64,000 nucleotides of DNA, taken from Candidatus Gastranaerophilales bacterium (GTDB lineage Bacteria > Cyanobacteriota > Vampirovibrionia > Gastranaerophilales > Gastranaerophilaceae). A program made the position numbers and the translations under genes. Positions 41,472 to 50,529 of this stretch are shown piece by piece; positions within the stretch are counted from its first letter, which is position 1, and every line of letters starts with the position of its first letter. Where the stretch lies: assembly GCA_944326585.1 (NCBI GenBank), contig CALVEN010000002.1, positions 186,001 through 250,000 of the forward strand, given 5' to 3'. The notes below the pieces were generated by a model. The model had not been told where the DNA came from, did not search any database, and saw only the letters and a list, made by a program, of their open reading frames with translations.

Positions 41472-42299
41472 ATGAGTCAAGATTTCGATTTTACATCGTA
41501 TAATAATATTAAGCGTTTATCGGAAGAAGAGCTTACGGCACTTTGGGGGAAATACCTTGCCGATAAAAGCGACAAAGCTTCACGTGATGCTTTAATTGTA
41601 CAATATATTTATTTAATCCGTTATGTCGTAGGCAGAGTCAGAGTAACGCTGCCCGCAACGATTTCCATAGAAGATATAGCAGGCTACGGGGTGGAAGGAC
41701 TTATAAACGCAATCGAAAGATACTCCCCGCAAAAAAATACCAGATTTGAAACTTATGCACTTATCAGAATCAGAGGTGCAATCCTTGATAAAATTCGTTC
41801 GCAGGATTTTCTTCCCCGAAGCGTAAGACAAAAAATTAAAATCGTTAAAGAAGCTCAGGAATCTTTAAAGCAGGAACTCGGCCGCATGCCGACCACAACC
41901 GAAATTGCAAACAAAATTGACATGGATCCCGAAAAAGTAAATCAACTTTTGTCGGAAGACGTTACAATTACATCATTGTATGATAAAAAAGGTAGTGCTG
42001 AAGACAGTGTGGAAATTATAGACACAATTCAGGATACAAACAAGCTTAACCCGCAGGAAAATGCAGAAGAAAATAATATAAAACAAGAATTGGAGAGGGC
42101 ATTAATGAGATTACCGGAAAGAGAACGCATCATAATGGTTCTTTACTATCAGGAAAATATGACACTTAAAGAAATCGGTGAAACGATTAGCATGTCGGAA
42201 TCCCGCGTATGCCAATTACATGCTCAAGCCATTATGAAATTAAAAAATATTCTCAGCGAAAACCGTTCAAGCCGTCTGCGTCAATCTATTGTTGCTTAG
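41472..42299 (+). CDS. FliA/WhiG-family sigma factor
   Basis: 275 aa. Region 2 (VQYIYLIRYVVGRVRVTLP ... EDIAGYGVEGLINAIERYSP ... FETYALIRIRGAILD), region 3 (RSVRQKIKIVKEAQESL), and region 4 (LPERERIIMVLYYQENMTLK ... SMSESRVCQLHAQAIMKL). This is the sigma-28 layout used for flagellar or sporulation-like genes. The closest flagellar genes end 4 kb away. ATG 41472 is preferred to TTG 41460. Its tail overlaps the OmpA-like gene by 4 bases. Confidence 0.9.
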   Translation: MSQDFDFTSYNNIKRLSEEELTALWGKYLADKSDKASRDALIVQYIYLIRYVVGRVRVTLPATISIEDIAGYGVEGLINAIERYSPQKNTRFETYALIRIRGAILDKIRSQDFLPRSVRQKIKIVKEAQESLKQELGRMPTTTEIANKIDMDPEKVNQLLSEDVTITSLYDKKGSAEDSVEIIDTIQDTNKLNPQENAEENNIKQELERALMRLPERERIIMVLYYQENMTLKEIGETISMSESRVCQLHAQAIMKLKNILSENRSSRLRQSIVA

Positions 42300-42838
42300 C
42301 GCTCAGCTCTGTAGTCGATTATTACAAAATCTATTCTGTTATTCATTTCTGCATCTTTTGATACGCTGTCAACATACGGCATAAATTCACCATAGCCGAT
42401 ACAATAAAGCCTTTCGGGCGAAATTTTCAGATACCGCATTAAATACATAGTAATGCTGTGCGCACGTGCCAGAGAAAGCTCCCAGTTAGCTTTAAAACTC
42501 GAAATTTCCGGATCCGCATTTTCGGTATGACCTTCAATAACACATGATTTATCTGTTTGCGCAAGAACTGCCCCTATTGAATCCAGAACACACAATCCGT
42601 CGCGTTTAAGCTTTTCCTGCGCTTTATTAAAAAATACATTTTCATCAATGCTGACAATCAATCCGCGAGGGACATAAGTAAAGTACATTGCACCATTAGG
42701 TTTTACTGTATTTCTAAACAATTCTTCAATCGCTTTCATTTCTGAAATATCATACACGGCAAAACACTTTGGCGAATTTAAGCAAAACACACCCGCCACC
42801 ATACATATAAAAACAATAATTTTGAAGGCATTCATCAA
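42296..42838 (-). CDS. exported OmpA/MotB C-terminal domain protein
   Basis: 180 aa. Signal peptide or anchor at the start (FKIIVFICMVAGVFCLNSPKCFA), then an OmpA-like peptidoglycan-binding domain: VIEGHTENAD, NWELSLARAHSITMYLM, CIGYGEFMPYV and NNRIDFVI. It could be a lipoprotein or periplasmic anchor; a MotB role is possible next to fliA but there is no MotA and no clear stator transmembrane helix with Asp. Confidence 0.8.
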   Translation of the reverse strand: MMNAFKIIVFICMVAGVFCLNSPKCFAVYDISEMKAIEELFRNTVKPNGAMYFTYVPRGLIVSIDENVFFNKAQEKLKRDGLCVLDSIGAVLAQTDKSCVIEGHTENADPEISSFKANWELSLARAHSITMYLMRYLKISPERLYCIGYGEFMPYVDSVSKDAEMNNRIDFVIIDYRAER

Positions 42839-42883
42839 AATTATTATTTAGCACCGGCTTGCTAAAATAATCCCCTGACAAGG

Positions 42884-44101
42884 TTAAGGCTTAATTATAG
42901 AAACAACATATTTGTCATTAAAATATTTATTGGCACATTCTTGAATTTGTTCAGGCGTAACTGCTTTGATTTTTTCTTTTGCTCTTTCATTAAAATCAAA
43001 ACCAAGTCCGGTAATCGCATAATGCGCGTAAGTTGCCGCCTGCTGGTTATTATCTTCCTGAGAGAATGCCCATTTGCCTATAAGATTATTTTTAGCATTT
43101 TCAAGCTCTTCTTCTGATACCAAAATGTTTTTAATTTTATCAATTTCTTCCTGAAAACCTTTCAAAGAAACTTCAATATTTTTAGGTTCAGTTGCTATAT
43201 AAATTGAAAAATTAGCACATAATCTTGCAACATCATATGAACTTCTGACAACATAAGCAAGCCCCTTTTTATCTCTAAGTTCTAAAAATAACCTTGAAGA
43301 TAAACCGGAAGCACCAAGAATTATATTCATTAAAGCCAAAACGGGATAGTCATTTTGGCTTGCAGTATCAACAAGCCAGCCTTGAATTATATGAGCTTGA
43401 TTTACATCAGGCTTAATTATTTCAACGGTTTTAGCTTCATTTAAAACAGGAATTTTAATATCAGGTAAATCATTTATTGACGACGGAATATCGCCGAATC
43501 TGGAGTTTAATTTTTCCTGAACTTCTTCAAAATCCAAATCCCCGACAAAAGCTATAACTTTTTTACTGTTATGCATAAAAGTATTGTACCCTTTGAGAAC
43601 ATCCTTTCTTGTCACATTCGGCAAATTCTCCGAAATCACGGTATTCGTATAACCGTAATGATGATTTGTATATAAATTTCTGTAGAAATTATCCACTACT
43701 CTGGCTCGGGGAGAATCCAACTGGGCTTGAATTTCTCCTGACAGTTTTATTTTTTCCTTTTCAAAATCTTCAAACGTGGAATTTTTTATAATATCTTCAA
43801 AAATTTCAAGAGCTTTGTCAAAATCTTCATTCAGGCAGACAAATTTAAGCTTTAAATAATCAAGTTTAAGTTCGCTTGTGAATTCGATAGCATATCTGTC
43901 AAGTTCTTCAGCCAACTGTTCAGCAGTTCTGTTTTTTGTGCCCTGCATAAACAATCTTGTCATCAAAGAATAATCTCCCGGATTCGGTACAGGATCATTC
44001 AAAGATAAATTAAAACATAAAGCAACACGCGGTGTATTTTTATTACGTTTATAAAGGACTTCAATATTATTTTTCAGGCTAAAAATTTGCTTATCCATCA
44101 C
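42884..44101 (-). CDS. M16-family peptidase homologue lacking the zinc motif
   Basis: 405 aa, about the length of one M16 monomer. Fold and C-terminal half are well conserved (GGLSSRLFLELRDKKGLAYVV-like: SSRLFLELRDKKGLAYVV). At the HxxEH position the sequence reads S45-L-M-T48-R49 before LFMQGTKNR, so all three metal ligands are missing. In other bacteria such partners pair with an active subunit; none is adjacent here. TTTCAGGAGAGAGTG precedes ATG 44101 (or 44098). Confidence 0.85.
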   Translation of the reverse strand: MMDKQIFSLKNNIEVLYKRNKNTPRVALCFNLSLNDPVPNPGDYSLMTRLFMQGTKNRTAEQLAEELDRYAIEFTSELKLDYLKLKFVCLNEDFDKALEIFEDIIKNSTFEDFEKEKIKLSGEIQAQLDSPRARVVDNFYRNLYTNHHYGYTNTVISENLPNVTRKDVLKGYNTFMHNSKKVIAFVGDLDFEEVQEKLNSRFGDIPSSINDLPDIKIPVLNEAKTVEIIKPDVNQAHIIQGWLVDTASQNDYPVLALMNIILGASGLSSRLFLELRDKKGLAYVVRSSYDVARLCANFSIYIATEPKNIEVSLKGFQEEIDKIKNILVSEEELENAKNNLIGKWAFSQEDNNQQAATYAHYAITGLGFDFNERAKEKIKAVTPEQIQECANKYFNDKYVVSIIKP

Positions 44102-44165
44102 TCTCTCCTGAAATTTATAATATCATAAATCATAAACCATTGCAATTTATACATAAAATTTATGA

Positions 44166-44171
44166 TATAAT
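44166..44171 (+). promoter_or_regulatory. -10 box of a probable leaderless promoter (permease)
   Basis: TATAAT ends 6 bases before ATG 44178; no Shine-Dalgarno. Confidence 0.5.
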
Positions 44172-44177
44172 TTTTCT

Positions 44178-45002
44178 ATGAGAAGTTTTCGGATAGTCTT
44201 GGGGTATATTATATTAATACTTATTGCAATAAGTATGCTGTATCCGTTTTTTGCAATGATTAATCTGTCATTTGTACAAAATAGCGAGATTTTTTCACAG
44301 GCTGATAAAATTTTTCATACACCTTTGACTTTTGAAAATTATATAAATGTTTTCGGTCAAATTCCGTTAAGCAAATATTTTATGAATAGTTTAATCGTGG
44401 CTGTAATTACGACTTTTGGTCAGGTTGTAATTGCATCTATGGCAGGATATGCTTTTGCAAGGCTTAATTTTAAAGGCCGTGATTTTTTGTTTTTGATAAT
44501 TCTTATTACAATGCTAATCCCGCCGCAGGTAAATATTATTCCGCTTTTCTTTTTAATGCGTGAGCTGCATTTGATAGATACTTATCAGGCTTTAATTTTA
44601 CCGGGTTTGTTCGGAGGGCTTGGCGTATTTATGTTAAGACAGTACTTTTTAAGTATGCCTAAAGATCTTGAAGAATCTGCGAGGATTGACGGATGTAATT
44701 TTTTTGAAACCTTTTTTAAAATAGCTTTACCGCTTGCAATGCCCGCTGTTGCGACGCTGGGCATATTTACGTTTGTGTCAACCTGGAACAGTTTTATGTG
44801 GCCGTTAATAGTAACAAATTCAGAGGGAATGAGAACACTGCCCGTCGGGCTTGCGATTTTTAAAGGAAGTTTCAGAGAAATTACCTTGTGGGGTGAACTT
44901 TTGGCATGTTCCGTAATTTGTACTCTGCCTGTAATAGGTGTGTTTTTATCGGGTAAAAAATATTTTATAAATGATATTTTACAAGGCGGTGTTAAAGAAT
45001 AA
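44178..45002 (+). CDS. sugar ABC transporter permease (MalG type)
   Basis: 274 aa, six membrane spans, with the cytoplasmic EAA loop ESARIDGCNFFETFFKIALPLA that docks the ATPase. N-terminal IVLGYIILILIAISMLYPFF and C-terminal TLPVIGVFLSGKKYFINDI match MalG/UgpE-type permeases for sugars. No second permease, binding protein or ATPase gene is near, so it is an orphan unless the partners are elsewhere. Confidence 0.9.
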   Translation: MRSFRIVLGYIILILIAISMLYPFFAMINLSFVQNSEIFSQADKIFHTPLTFENYINVFGQIPLSKYFMNSLIVAVITTFGQVVIASMAGYAFARLNFKGRDFLFLIILITMLIPPQVNIIPLFFLMRELHLIDTYQALILPGLFGGLGVFMLRQYFLSMPKDLEESARIDGCNFFETFFKIALPLAMPAVATLGIFTFVSTWNSFMWPLIVTNSEGMRTLPVGLAIFKGSFREITLWGELLACSVICTLPVIGVFLSGKKYFINDILQGGVKE

Positions 45003-45028
45003 AACAGGGCATATGCCCTGTTTTATTT
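45001..45028. terminator. bidirectional terminator
   Basis: AAAACAGGGCA/TGCCCTGTTTT perfect palindrome, directly at the permease stop and facing the minus-strand gene ending at 45027. Confidence 0.8.
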
Positions 45029-45548
45029 ACTGCTTTTTACCTAATAACCAATTTCCTGCTAACAATACACCAGCTGCGATTGCGCCCCATTTACCCGCCT
45101 GTTTCCATTTGAAATTTTTAAGAGCTTTGTTGCAAAAATCAGGCGCTTCATTGGCAAATTGTCGGGCTTCTTGATTGAATAATTTTGTCAATGAGCCATA
45201 TTTATTTTTTGTTGGTACTAATGCCGAGCTGTTTTTACCTACATCCTTTAACAAAATATTATCAATAGATTTTACAAAACTGTCTTTAAAATTTTTAGAG
45301 TCTTTCAACGGATTAGCAAAATAGTATCCTGCTCCGGCACCTGCAGCACCGCCCAACAATAATGCTCCGAGACCTCCTTTTCTCCCGACAGCGTACGGAT
45401 TAGTATTACCTTGAAAATTTACCTGTTGTCCTTGAGGCAGTTGTGCTTGACCTGCATTTTGATTTAAATATGCATTGTACATAAAATCATCATTCAATGC
45501 ACCCATCCCTGAATACCCGTAATTCATCATCGGTACATTTGCTACCAT
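45027..45548 (-). CDS. lineage-specific membrane protein, F-Q-G motif
   Basis: 173 aa. The polar Asn/Gln/Gly-rich start contains VNFQGN (residues 43-48), then a glycine-zipper-like LGALLLGGAAGAGAGYYFA (about 58-76) and a C-terminal hydrophobic WGAIAAGVLLAGNWLLG. Probably membrane-bound with two spans. GGAAAGGTTAGGTTAAT precedes ATG 45548. Unknown function. Confidence 0.65.
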   Translation of the reverse strand: MVANVPMMNYGYSGMGALNDDFMYNAYLNQNAGQAQLPQGQQVNFQGNTNPYAVGRKGGLGALLLGGAAGAGAGYYFANPLKDSKNFKDSFVKSIDNILLKDVGKNSSALVPTKNKYGSLTKLFNQEARQFANEAPDFCNKALKNFKWKQAGKWGAIAAGVLLAGNWLLGKKQ

Positions 45549-45631
45549 ATTAACCTAACCTTTCCAAAAATTTATAAACTAACCTGTATTTATAAACAAT
45601 TTTTTTAAGAAAAAATTGCCTTTTAGTAAAG

Positions 45632-46903
45632 TTATGTTAATAAATGACTAAAAAGTTCGTCAAATTCAGGCATAGAAATATTTACCCAGTCAAAATCTTT
45701 TATTAAAATTTCCTTTTTACACACTAACCCTGCTACGTATAAACTCATTGCGAGTCTGTGGTCATGGTATGTTTCGGCTTCGACTCCGCCTTGCAGATTT
45801 ATTTTGCCGTTTATAATCATGCCGTCGGGCGTTTCTTCAATATTCGCTCCGAGTTTTTTGAGTTCGGTAACAATTGTTTTTATCCTGTCGGATTCTTTAT
45901 TTCTTAAATCTTGCGCGTCTTTTATTACGGTTTGACCTTGAGCTTGAGTTGCAATCACGGCAAGTACGGGAATTTCGTCAATAAGACGCGGAATTATATC
46001 ACCTTCAATTATACAGCCTGTTAAATCGGAATATTTGATCCTCAAATCGCCCGTTAATTCATTAGAAATTGTTTGCTTATCCAAAATTTCAATATCCGCG
46101 CCCATTTTTTTCAAAACATCAAGAAGTCCGGTACGCGTCGGGTTCAGCCCGACATTTTTTAAAATTATTTCAGAATCCGGAACAATTAGAGCCGCCGCTA
46201 TAAAATATGCGGCACTTGAGATGTCGCCGGGGATTTCAATAACTTTTGGGGTTAACTCTGATTTGGCAACAGTTACGGAAAGTCCGTTTATACTAATATC
46301 CGCATCCATATAAGAAAGCATTAATTCCGTATGATTTCTGGATAAATACGGCTCAGTAACTGTGGTTTTGTTATCTGCAAAAAGCCCTGCAAGAAGTATT
46401 GAAGATTTTACCTGTGCTGAAGCTATAGGAGATGAATAATTTATTCCGTGAAGACTTTGACCGACGATTTTCAGCGGGGCTTTTTCATTATTCGAATTAA
46501 TTTTTGCACCCATTAAATAAAGCGGGGTTATAATTCTTTTCATAGGACGTTTTGAAAGACTTTCATCGCCCGTCAGAATTGAATTAAAATTTTGTCCGGC
46601 AAGTATTCCAGCCATAAGCCTCATTGTTGTTCCTGAATTTCCACAGTAGAGGTCAGTTTTCGAAGTGTTTAATTTACCGGAAGAGGTTATATAAAGATTG
46701 TCTTTGAATTCGGCGAGAATACCGAGTTTTTTACAAATTTCAAGGGAGGATAGAGGGTCTTGACCTTTTGAAAAATTTTTAATAACAGAGGTTCCTTTTG
46801 CAAGGCTTGAAAAAATAACCGCCCTGTGCGAAACGGATTTGTCAGAGGGAACGGTTAATTCACCTTTTAAACATATTTTCGGTTTTGAAACTTTTTTATT
46901 CAT
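45632..46903 (-). CDS. aroA: 3-phosphoshikimate 1-carboxyvinyltransferase (EPSP synthase)
   Basis: Sixth step of the shikimate pathway. 423 aa. KSVSHRAVIFSSLAKG, GNSGTTMRLMAGIL, LSKRPMKRIITPL, SRNHTELML and DHRLAMSLYVAGL are the substrate-binding motifs. Several of its neighbours are unrelated, so it is isolated from other aro genes. TAAAAT ends 6 bases before ATG and there is no Shine-Dalgarno. Confidence 0.96.
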   Translation of the reverse strand: MNKKVSKPKICLKGELTVPSDKSVSHRAVIFSSLAKGTSVIKNFSKGQDPLSSLEICKKLGILAEFKDNLYITSSGKLNTSKTDLYCGNSGTTMRLMAGILAGQNFNSILTGDESLSKRPMKRIITPLYLMGAKINSNNEKAPLKIVGQSLHGINYSSPIASAQVKSSILLAGLFADNKTTVTEPYLSRNHTELMLSYMDADISINGLSVTVAKSELTPKVIEIPGDISSAAYFIAAALIVPDSEIILKNVGLNPTRTGLLDVLKKMGADIEILDKQTISNELTGDLRIKYSDLTGCIIEGDIIPRLIDEIPVLAVIATQAQGQTVIKDAQDLRNKESDRIKTIVTELKKLGANIEETPDGMIINGKINLQGGVEAETYHDHRLAMSLYVAGLVCKKEILIKDFDWVNISMPEFDELFSHLLT

Positions 46904-46909
46904 ATCTGA

Positions 46910-46915
46910 ATTTTA
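46910..46915 (-). promoter_or_regulatory. -10 box of a probable leaderless promoter (aroA)
   Basis: TAAAAT on the minus strand ends 6 bases before ATG 46903. Confidence 0.4.
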
Positions 46916-46921
46916 TCATAA

Positions 46922-48124
46922 TTACCAGTAAAAATACGGATTGTAAAAATATCGGTATGGGAAATAATAGTAGTAACGGTTATAATACATTTGCTGTTGA
47001 AGAAGCATGAGTCTTTGCAGCATAACTTCCTGTTCTTTTTGCTTTTGAATTTCTTGAAGTTCTTTCAGGTGTTCTTTTATTTCCTGCGTTTTTTTGTCCT
47101 CGTCAAGATTCAGTGCTTCAAAACATTTTACAAGATTATTACCTGAATATTTTGAAATGCAGTTATTTGCAGTTTTAAAAAATTCATCCTGACGCTTTGA
47201 CCAATTTTGGATATAAAAATTTATGTCAGGAGAATTGTTAATATAAATTTTTTCCCAGTCAGGTTTAACTACAAAATCAGTTATTTTTTTATAGGCGTTA
47301 TCAATTTTGGGTTGTTCAAGCCTTGCTATCATATTATCAACAGTATATAAAATAATATCAGGATTTTTAAGCAGAAGTTTTTTTGCCTTGTATAAGTAAT
47401 TCAATTTTAAATTTTTATCGGAACAGGTTTGTGCCGCACGCATATAATTTAATGCGGTATCCGGTTTTAAGCTTATAAGTTTTTGAGAATAACCGTAAGC
47501 TTTTTGAGTATTTTTCAGATTAAAATTTGCAACATACAGTAATTCAACCGCATTATAAAAATTAAAATCGCTTTCGGGAATTTTAGATGCATATTTTATC
47601 ACGTTGTTAAAATCATTCAGTTTGAGGTAAGTTTCGGAAAGAATCAGATAATTTCGTTTTGTAATTTCGGGGTCGGTAATGGTTTCAAATTCTTTGGCTG
47701 CTTCAGTGTATTTGCCAAGATGGAAACAACTTCTTGCAATAATATCGGTTAACATGTCTTTTGGAAGAATATTATTTTGATTTAGCAAACGCAGTTTTTG
47801 TGCACAATTATAAACCTGATGGGATTGCGAATTCGCAGCATGCAGAAACATTAAATCATACAATGCGGGCATATAATCAGGGTATTTTTTGAGAATTTTT
47901 TCGTAATATTTAATTTTTTTTTCGGCTTTGACGGAATTTTGGGCTTTTTGCATGTATTTTTGTGCAAATTTATACTTAGATTTATCGGATTTTGTTAATA
48001 TTGCCTGCTCATTAACGGTAAATTTCATTGCTGCGGGGTCAAAATTATAAGGAGCGGTTTCTTCAACAGCAAAAGTTGTACCGATAAACAATATAAATGT
48101 AAACGCTGTTAAAAATCTTTTCAT
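46922..48124 (-). CDS. exported TPR-type protein, about 400 aa
   Basis: Signal peptide KRFLTAFTFILFIGTTFA. TPR-like helix pairs follow from about 50 to 270 (LPALYDLMFLHAAN-like ALYDLMFLHAANSQSHQ; NYLILSETYLKLNDFNNVIK). The C-terminal end is a charged coiled coil and then a Tyr/Phe-rich tail (YYNRYYYYFPYRYFYNPYF). I start at ATG 48124 (AAGGAGTATAT) not 48151. Likely a periplasmic scaffold; the aromatic tail is unusual. Confidence 0.7.
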   Translation of the reverse strand: MKRFLTAFTFILFIGTTFAVEETAPYNFDPAAMKFTVNEQAILTKSDKSKYKFAQKYMQKAQNSVKAEKKIKYYEKILKKYPDYMPALYDLMFLHAANSQSHQVYNCAQKLRLLNQNNILPKDMLTDIIARSCFHLGKYTEAAKEFETITDPEITKRNYLILSETYLKLNDFNNVIKYASKIPESDFNFYNAVELLYVANFNLKNTQKAYGYSQKLISLKPDTALNYMRAAQTCSDKNLKLNYLYKAKKLLLKNPDIILYTVDNMIARLEQPKIDNAYKKITDFVVKPDWEKIYINNSPDINFYIQNWSKRQDEFFKTANNCISKYSGNNLVKCFEALNLDEDKKTQEIKEHLKELQEIQKQKEQEVMLQRLMLLQQQMYYNRYYYYFPYRYFYNPYFYW

Positions 48125-48247
48125 ATATACTCCTTGAGCAGAGAATAACAAAATTTTATATAAAAGTCAACAAATCATAATTTTTATGTTAAAATTAAAA
48201 AGTGAGCACAAATTGAACATGAAAACCTAAAACCTTGATAAATCCAT

Positions 48248-48334
48248 AGAGGGGTGTCCGAGAGGTTTAAGGTGCAATCTTGGAAAGGTTGTGTGGGACT
48301 TGTTCCACCGTGGGTTCGAATCCCATCCCCTCTG
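48248..48334 (+). tRNA. tRNA-Ser(GGA)
   Basis: 87 nt. Acceptor AGAGGGG/CCCCTCT with discriminator G, D arm GTCCGAGAGGTTTAAGG, anticodon loop TTGGAAA with GGA, long variable arm GTGTGGGACTTGTTCCACC, T arm GTGGGTTCGAATCCCAT. CCA is not encoded. Confidence 0.92.
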
Positions 48335-48341
48335 AATTAAG

Positions 48342-48374
48342 CCGGTTGAATTATTCAGCCGGTTTTATTTTTTG
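48342..48374 (+). terminator. terminator after tRNA-Ser
   Basis: Stem CCGGTTGAA/TTCAGCCGG (one G.T pair) followed by a T-rich run. Confidence 0.65.
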
Positions 48375-48563
48375 GGGAATGAGAAACAAAAAAGGCAAAC
48401 CATAAGTGGTTCGAGCGCGGACAAACAAGACAATCCCATCCTTTCAAAATCAAGCCGAATTAGACTTTTATCCTAAACCAACAGTCCGGTAAATTGTTAT
48501 ATTTTTAAACATTTACTATAAAAAATATATATTTGTATTAAAATTTCAGTAAAGAGGTGGTTA

Positions 48564-49427
48564 ATGTCCAAAATTTCTATTATTATACCTGTGTATAACA
48601 CTGAAAAGCTTTTAAGAAGATGTTTAAACAGTGTGCTTAATCAAACATTAAAAGATATTGAAATTATCTGTGTAAATGACGGTTCTACGGATAATTCGGC
48701 TCGTATTCTTGATGATTACGGCAAGTATGAAAATATTAAAATAATTGAACAAAAAAACAGCGGTTTGTCATCTGCGCGTAATACCGGTTTAGATATTGCA
48801 ACCGGCAAATATATTGCATTTTTAGATTCGGATGATTTTGTAGATCCTGATTTTTATGAAAAATTATTTAATAATATAGAAAAATATAAAGCTGATGTTG
48901 CATGTGCTTCAATTGTCAGGGAAAATGATAAAAAGAAAACGTATTTAGTTGTTTACAAGCAAATTGAAGTCGCAAAAAATATACAAGACAGGTTTTTATT
49001 AGTTCAATCTCCTAAATATAACTTTGTTTGGAATAAGTTGTATCGCAAAGAATTTATTGATAAAAACAATTTGCGCTTTGTGCCGGGAATGATATATGAA
49101 GATTTATTTTTTACTGCCGATGTATTAGAAACGGCAGGTAGTTTAATAACTGTGCCTGATACTTATTATCATTATTGGAAGCATAAGGATACTTTGATAA
49201 AAGGTAATTGTGATAAATATAGAGCTGATAAGTTACAAGGGCATCAATATTTATTAGAAAAATGCAGAAAATACAATATTGCTTATTCTAAAAGAAATGA
49301 ATTGCAATATAAAAAAGAATATAAATTTTTCGGTTTATTACTTTTGAAACAATATTCTTTCAGGGCGACTGAAAAATTTTATTTATTTGGTTTAATACCA
49401 TTTTTTGTGATTGAAAAAAAGATTTAA
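48564..49427 (+). CDS. glycosyltransferase, family 2
   Basis: 287 aa. GT-A fold: SIIIPVYNTEKLLRRCLNSV, CVNDGSTDNSARIL (nucleotide binding), and the metal motif AFLDSDDFVDP. Inverting transferase that adds a sugar for capsule, LPS-like or exopolysaccharide glycans. AAAGAGGTGGTTA precedes ATG. galE follows after 15 bases, so the two may form one operon supplying and using UDP-galactose. Confidence 0.9.
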   Translation: MSKISIIIPVYNTEKLLRRCLNSVLNQTLKDIEIICVNDGSTDNSARILDDYGKYENIKIIEQKNSGLSSARNTGLDIATGKYIAFLDSDDFVDPDFYEKLFNNIEKYKADVACASIVRENDKKKTYLVVYKQIEVAKNIQDRFLLVQSPKYNFVWNKLYRKEFIDKNNLRFVPGMIYEDLFFTADVLETAGSLITVPDTYYHYWKHKDTLIKGNCDKYRADKLQGHQYLLEKCRKYNIAYSKRNELQYKKEYKFFGLLLLKQYSFRATEKFYLFGLIPFFVIEKKI

Positions 49428-49442
49428 ATTAAAGGTGGAATT

Positions 49443-50429
49443 ATGATTTTAGTTACAGGTGGTGCAGGATATATCGGAAGTCATTGTGTAATGGCCTTGT
49501 TAGAAAAGGGTAATGAGGTACTTGTATATGATAATCTTTCCACCGGACATCAGGAAACAATAAATACATTACAAAAATACGGTAAATTAACTTTTGTACA
49601 GGGAGATTTGCTTAATGAACAATATTTAAATTCTATATTCAAAAAATATAATATTGAGTCGGTTGTTCATTTTGCAGCTTTTTCTCAAGTCGCGGAAAGT
49701 GTAAAAAATCCTAAAAAATATTACGTAAATAATGTAGTCGGGACTTTAAATCTTTTAAATGCAATGATCCAACACAACGTTCAAAAGATTGTTTTTTCTT
49801 CAACTGCTGCTACATACGGCGAGCCTCAATATACCCCTATCGATGAAAATCATCCGCAAAATCCTATAAATCCGTACGGGCAAACAAAATTGATTATAGA
49901 AAAAATTATGGATGATTATGACAAAGCTTACGGATTAAAATCCGTGAGATTAAGATATTTTAATGTGGCTGGCGCCGATAGTCAAAATCGAATCGGTGAA
50001 TTGCACCAACCCGAAACACATCTGATTCCGAATATTTTAAAATCAACTTTTAGCGGAGGCAAAACTTTTGAAATGTACGGAAATGATTATAACACCAAAG
50101 ACGGAACATGTATCAGGGATTATATAAATGTAGAAGACCTTGTGGACGCCCATTTGCTTGCGCTTGAATATCTTAATAACGGCGGGAAAACCGATTATTT
50201 TAATCTCGGAACTAATGACGGAAATACCGTTAAAGAAGTATTTAATGTTTGCGAAAAGGTAACAGGAAAAAATATTGCAGTAAAACAAATGCCAAGACGC
50301 GAAGGAGATCCCGCAAGTCTTATTGCAGATAATAACAAAGCAAAACTGGAACTTAACTGGTCGCCGAAAAAAACTTTAGAATACAGTATCAAAACAGCTT
50401 ACGCCTGGGAAAGAAAGTTATCGGAATGA
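49443..50429 (+). CDS. galE: UDP-glucose 4-epimerase
   Basis: 328 aa. Interconverts UDP-glucose and UDP-galactose. NAD-binding TGGAGYIGSH (residues 5-14), catalytic Tyr145 and Lys149 in YGQTKLI, FSSTAATYGEP, RYFNVAGADSQNRIGE and the GTCIRDYINVEDL end of the substrate site. AAAGGTGGAATT precedes ATG. Confidence 0.95.
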   Translation: MILVTGGAGYIGSHCVMALLEKGNEVLVYDNLSTGHQETINTLQKYGKLTFVQGDLLNEQYLNSIFKKYNIESVVHFAAFSQVAESVKNPKKYYVNNVVGTLNLLNAMIQHNVQKIVFSSTAATYGEPQYTPIDENHPQNPINPYGQTKLIIEKIMDDYDKAYGLKSVRLRYFNVAGADSQNRIGELHQPETHLIPNILKSTFSGGKTFEMYGNDYNTKDGTCIRDYINVEDLVDAHLLALEYLNNGGKTDYFNLGTNDGNTVKEVFNVCEKVTGKNIAVKQMPRREGDPASLIADNNKAKLELNWSPKKTLEYSIKTAYAWERKLSE

Positions 50430-50478
50430 AGGTCATTTGCCGGAAGTTCCTGAACACGTCGTAGAAATAAAAAATAAT

Positions 50479-50507
50479 AAAAAACCTGCCTGGTGGCAGG
50501 TTTTTTA
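50479..50507. terminator. bidirectional terminator after galE
   Basis: Perfect stem AAAACCTGCC/GGCAGGTTTT with a 4-base loop, flanked by A and T runs; serves galE and the minus-strand gene at 50530. Confidence 0.85.
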
Positions 50508-50529
50508 GATTTTTTATTTCTTTTGAAAA

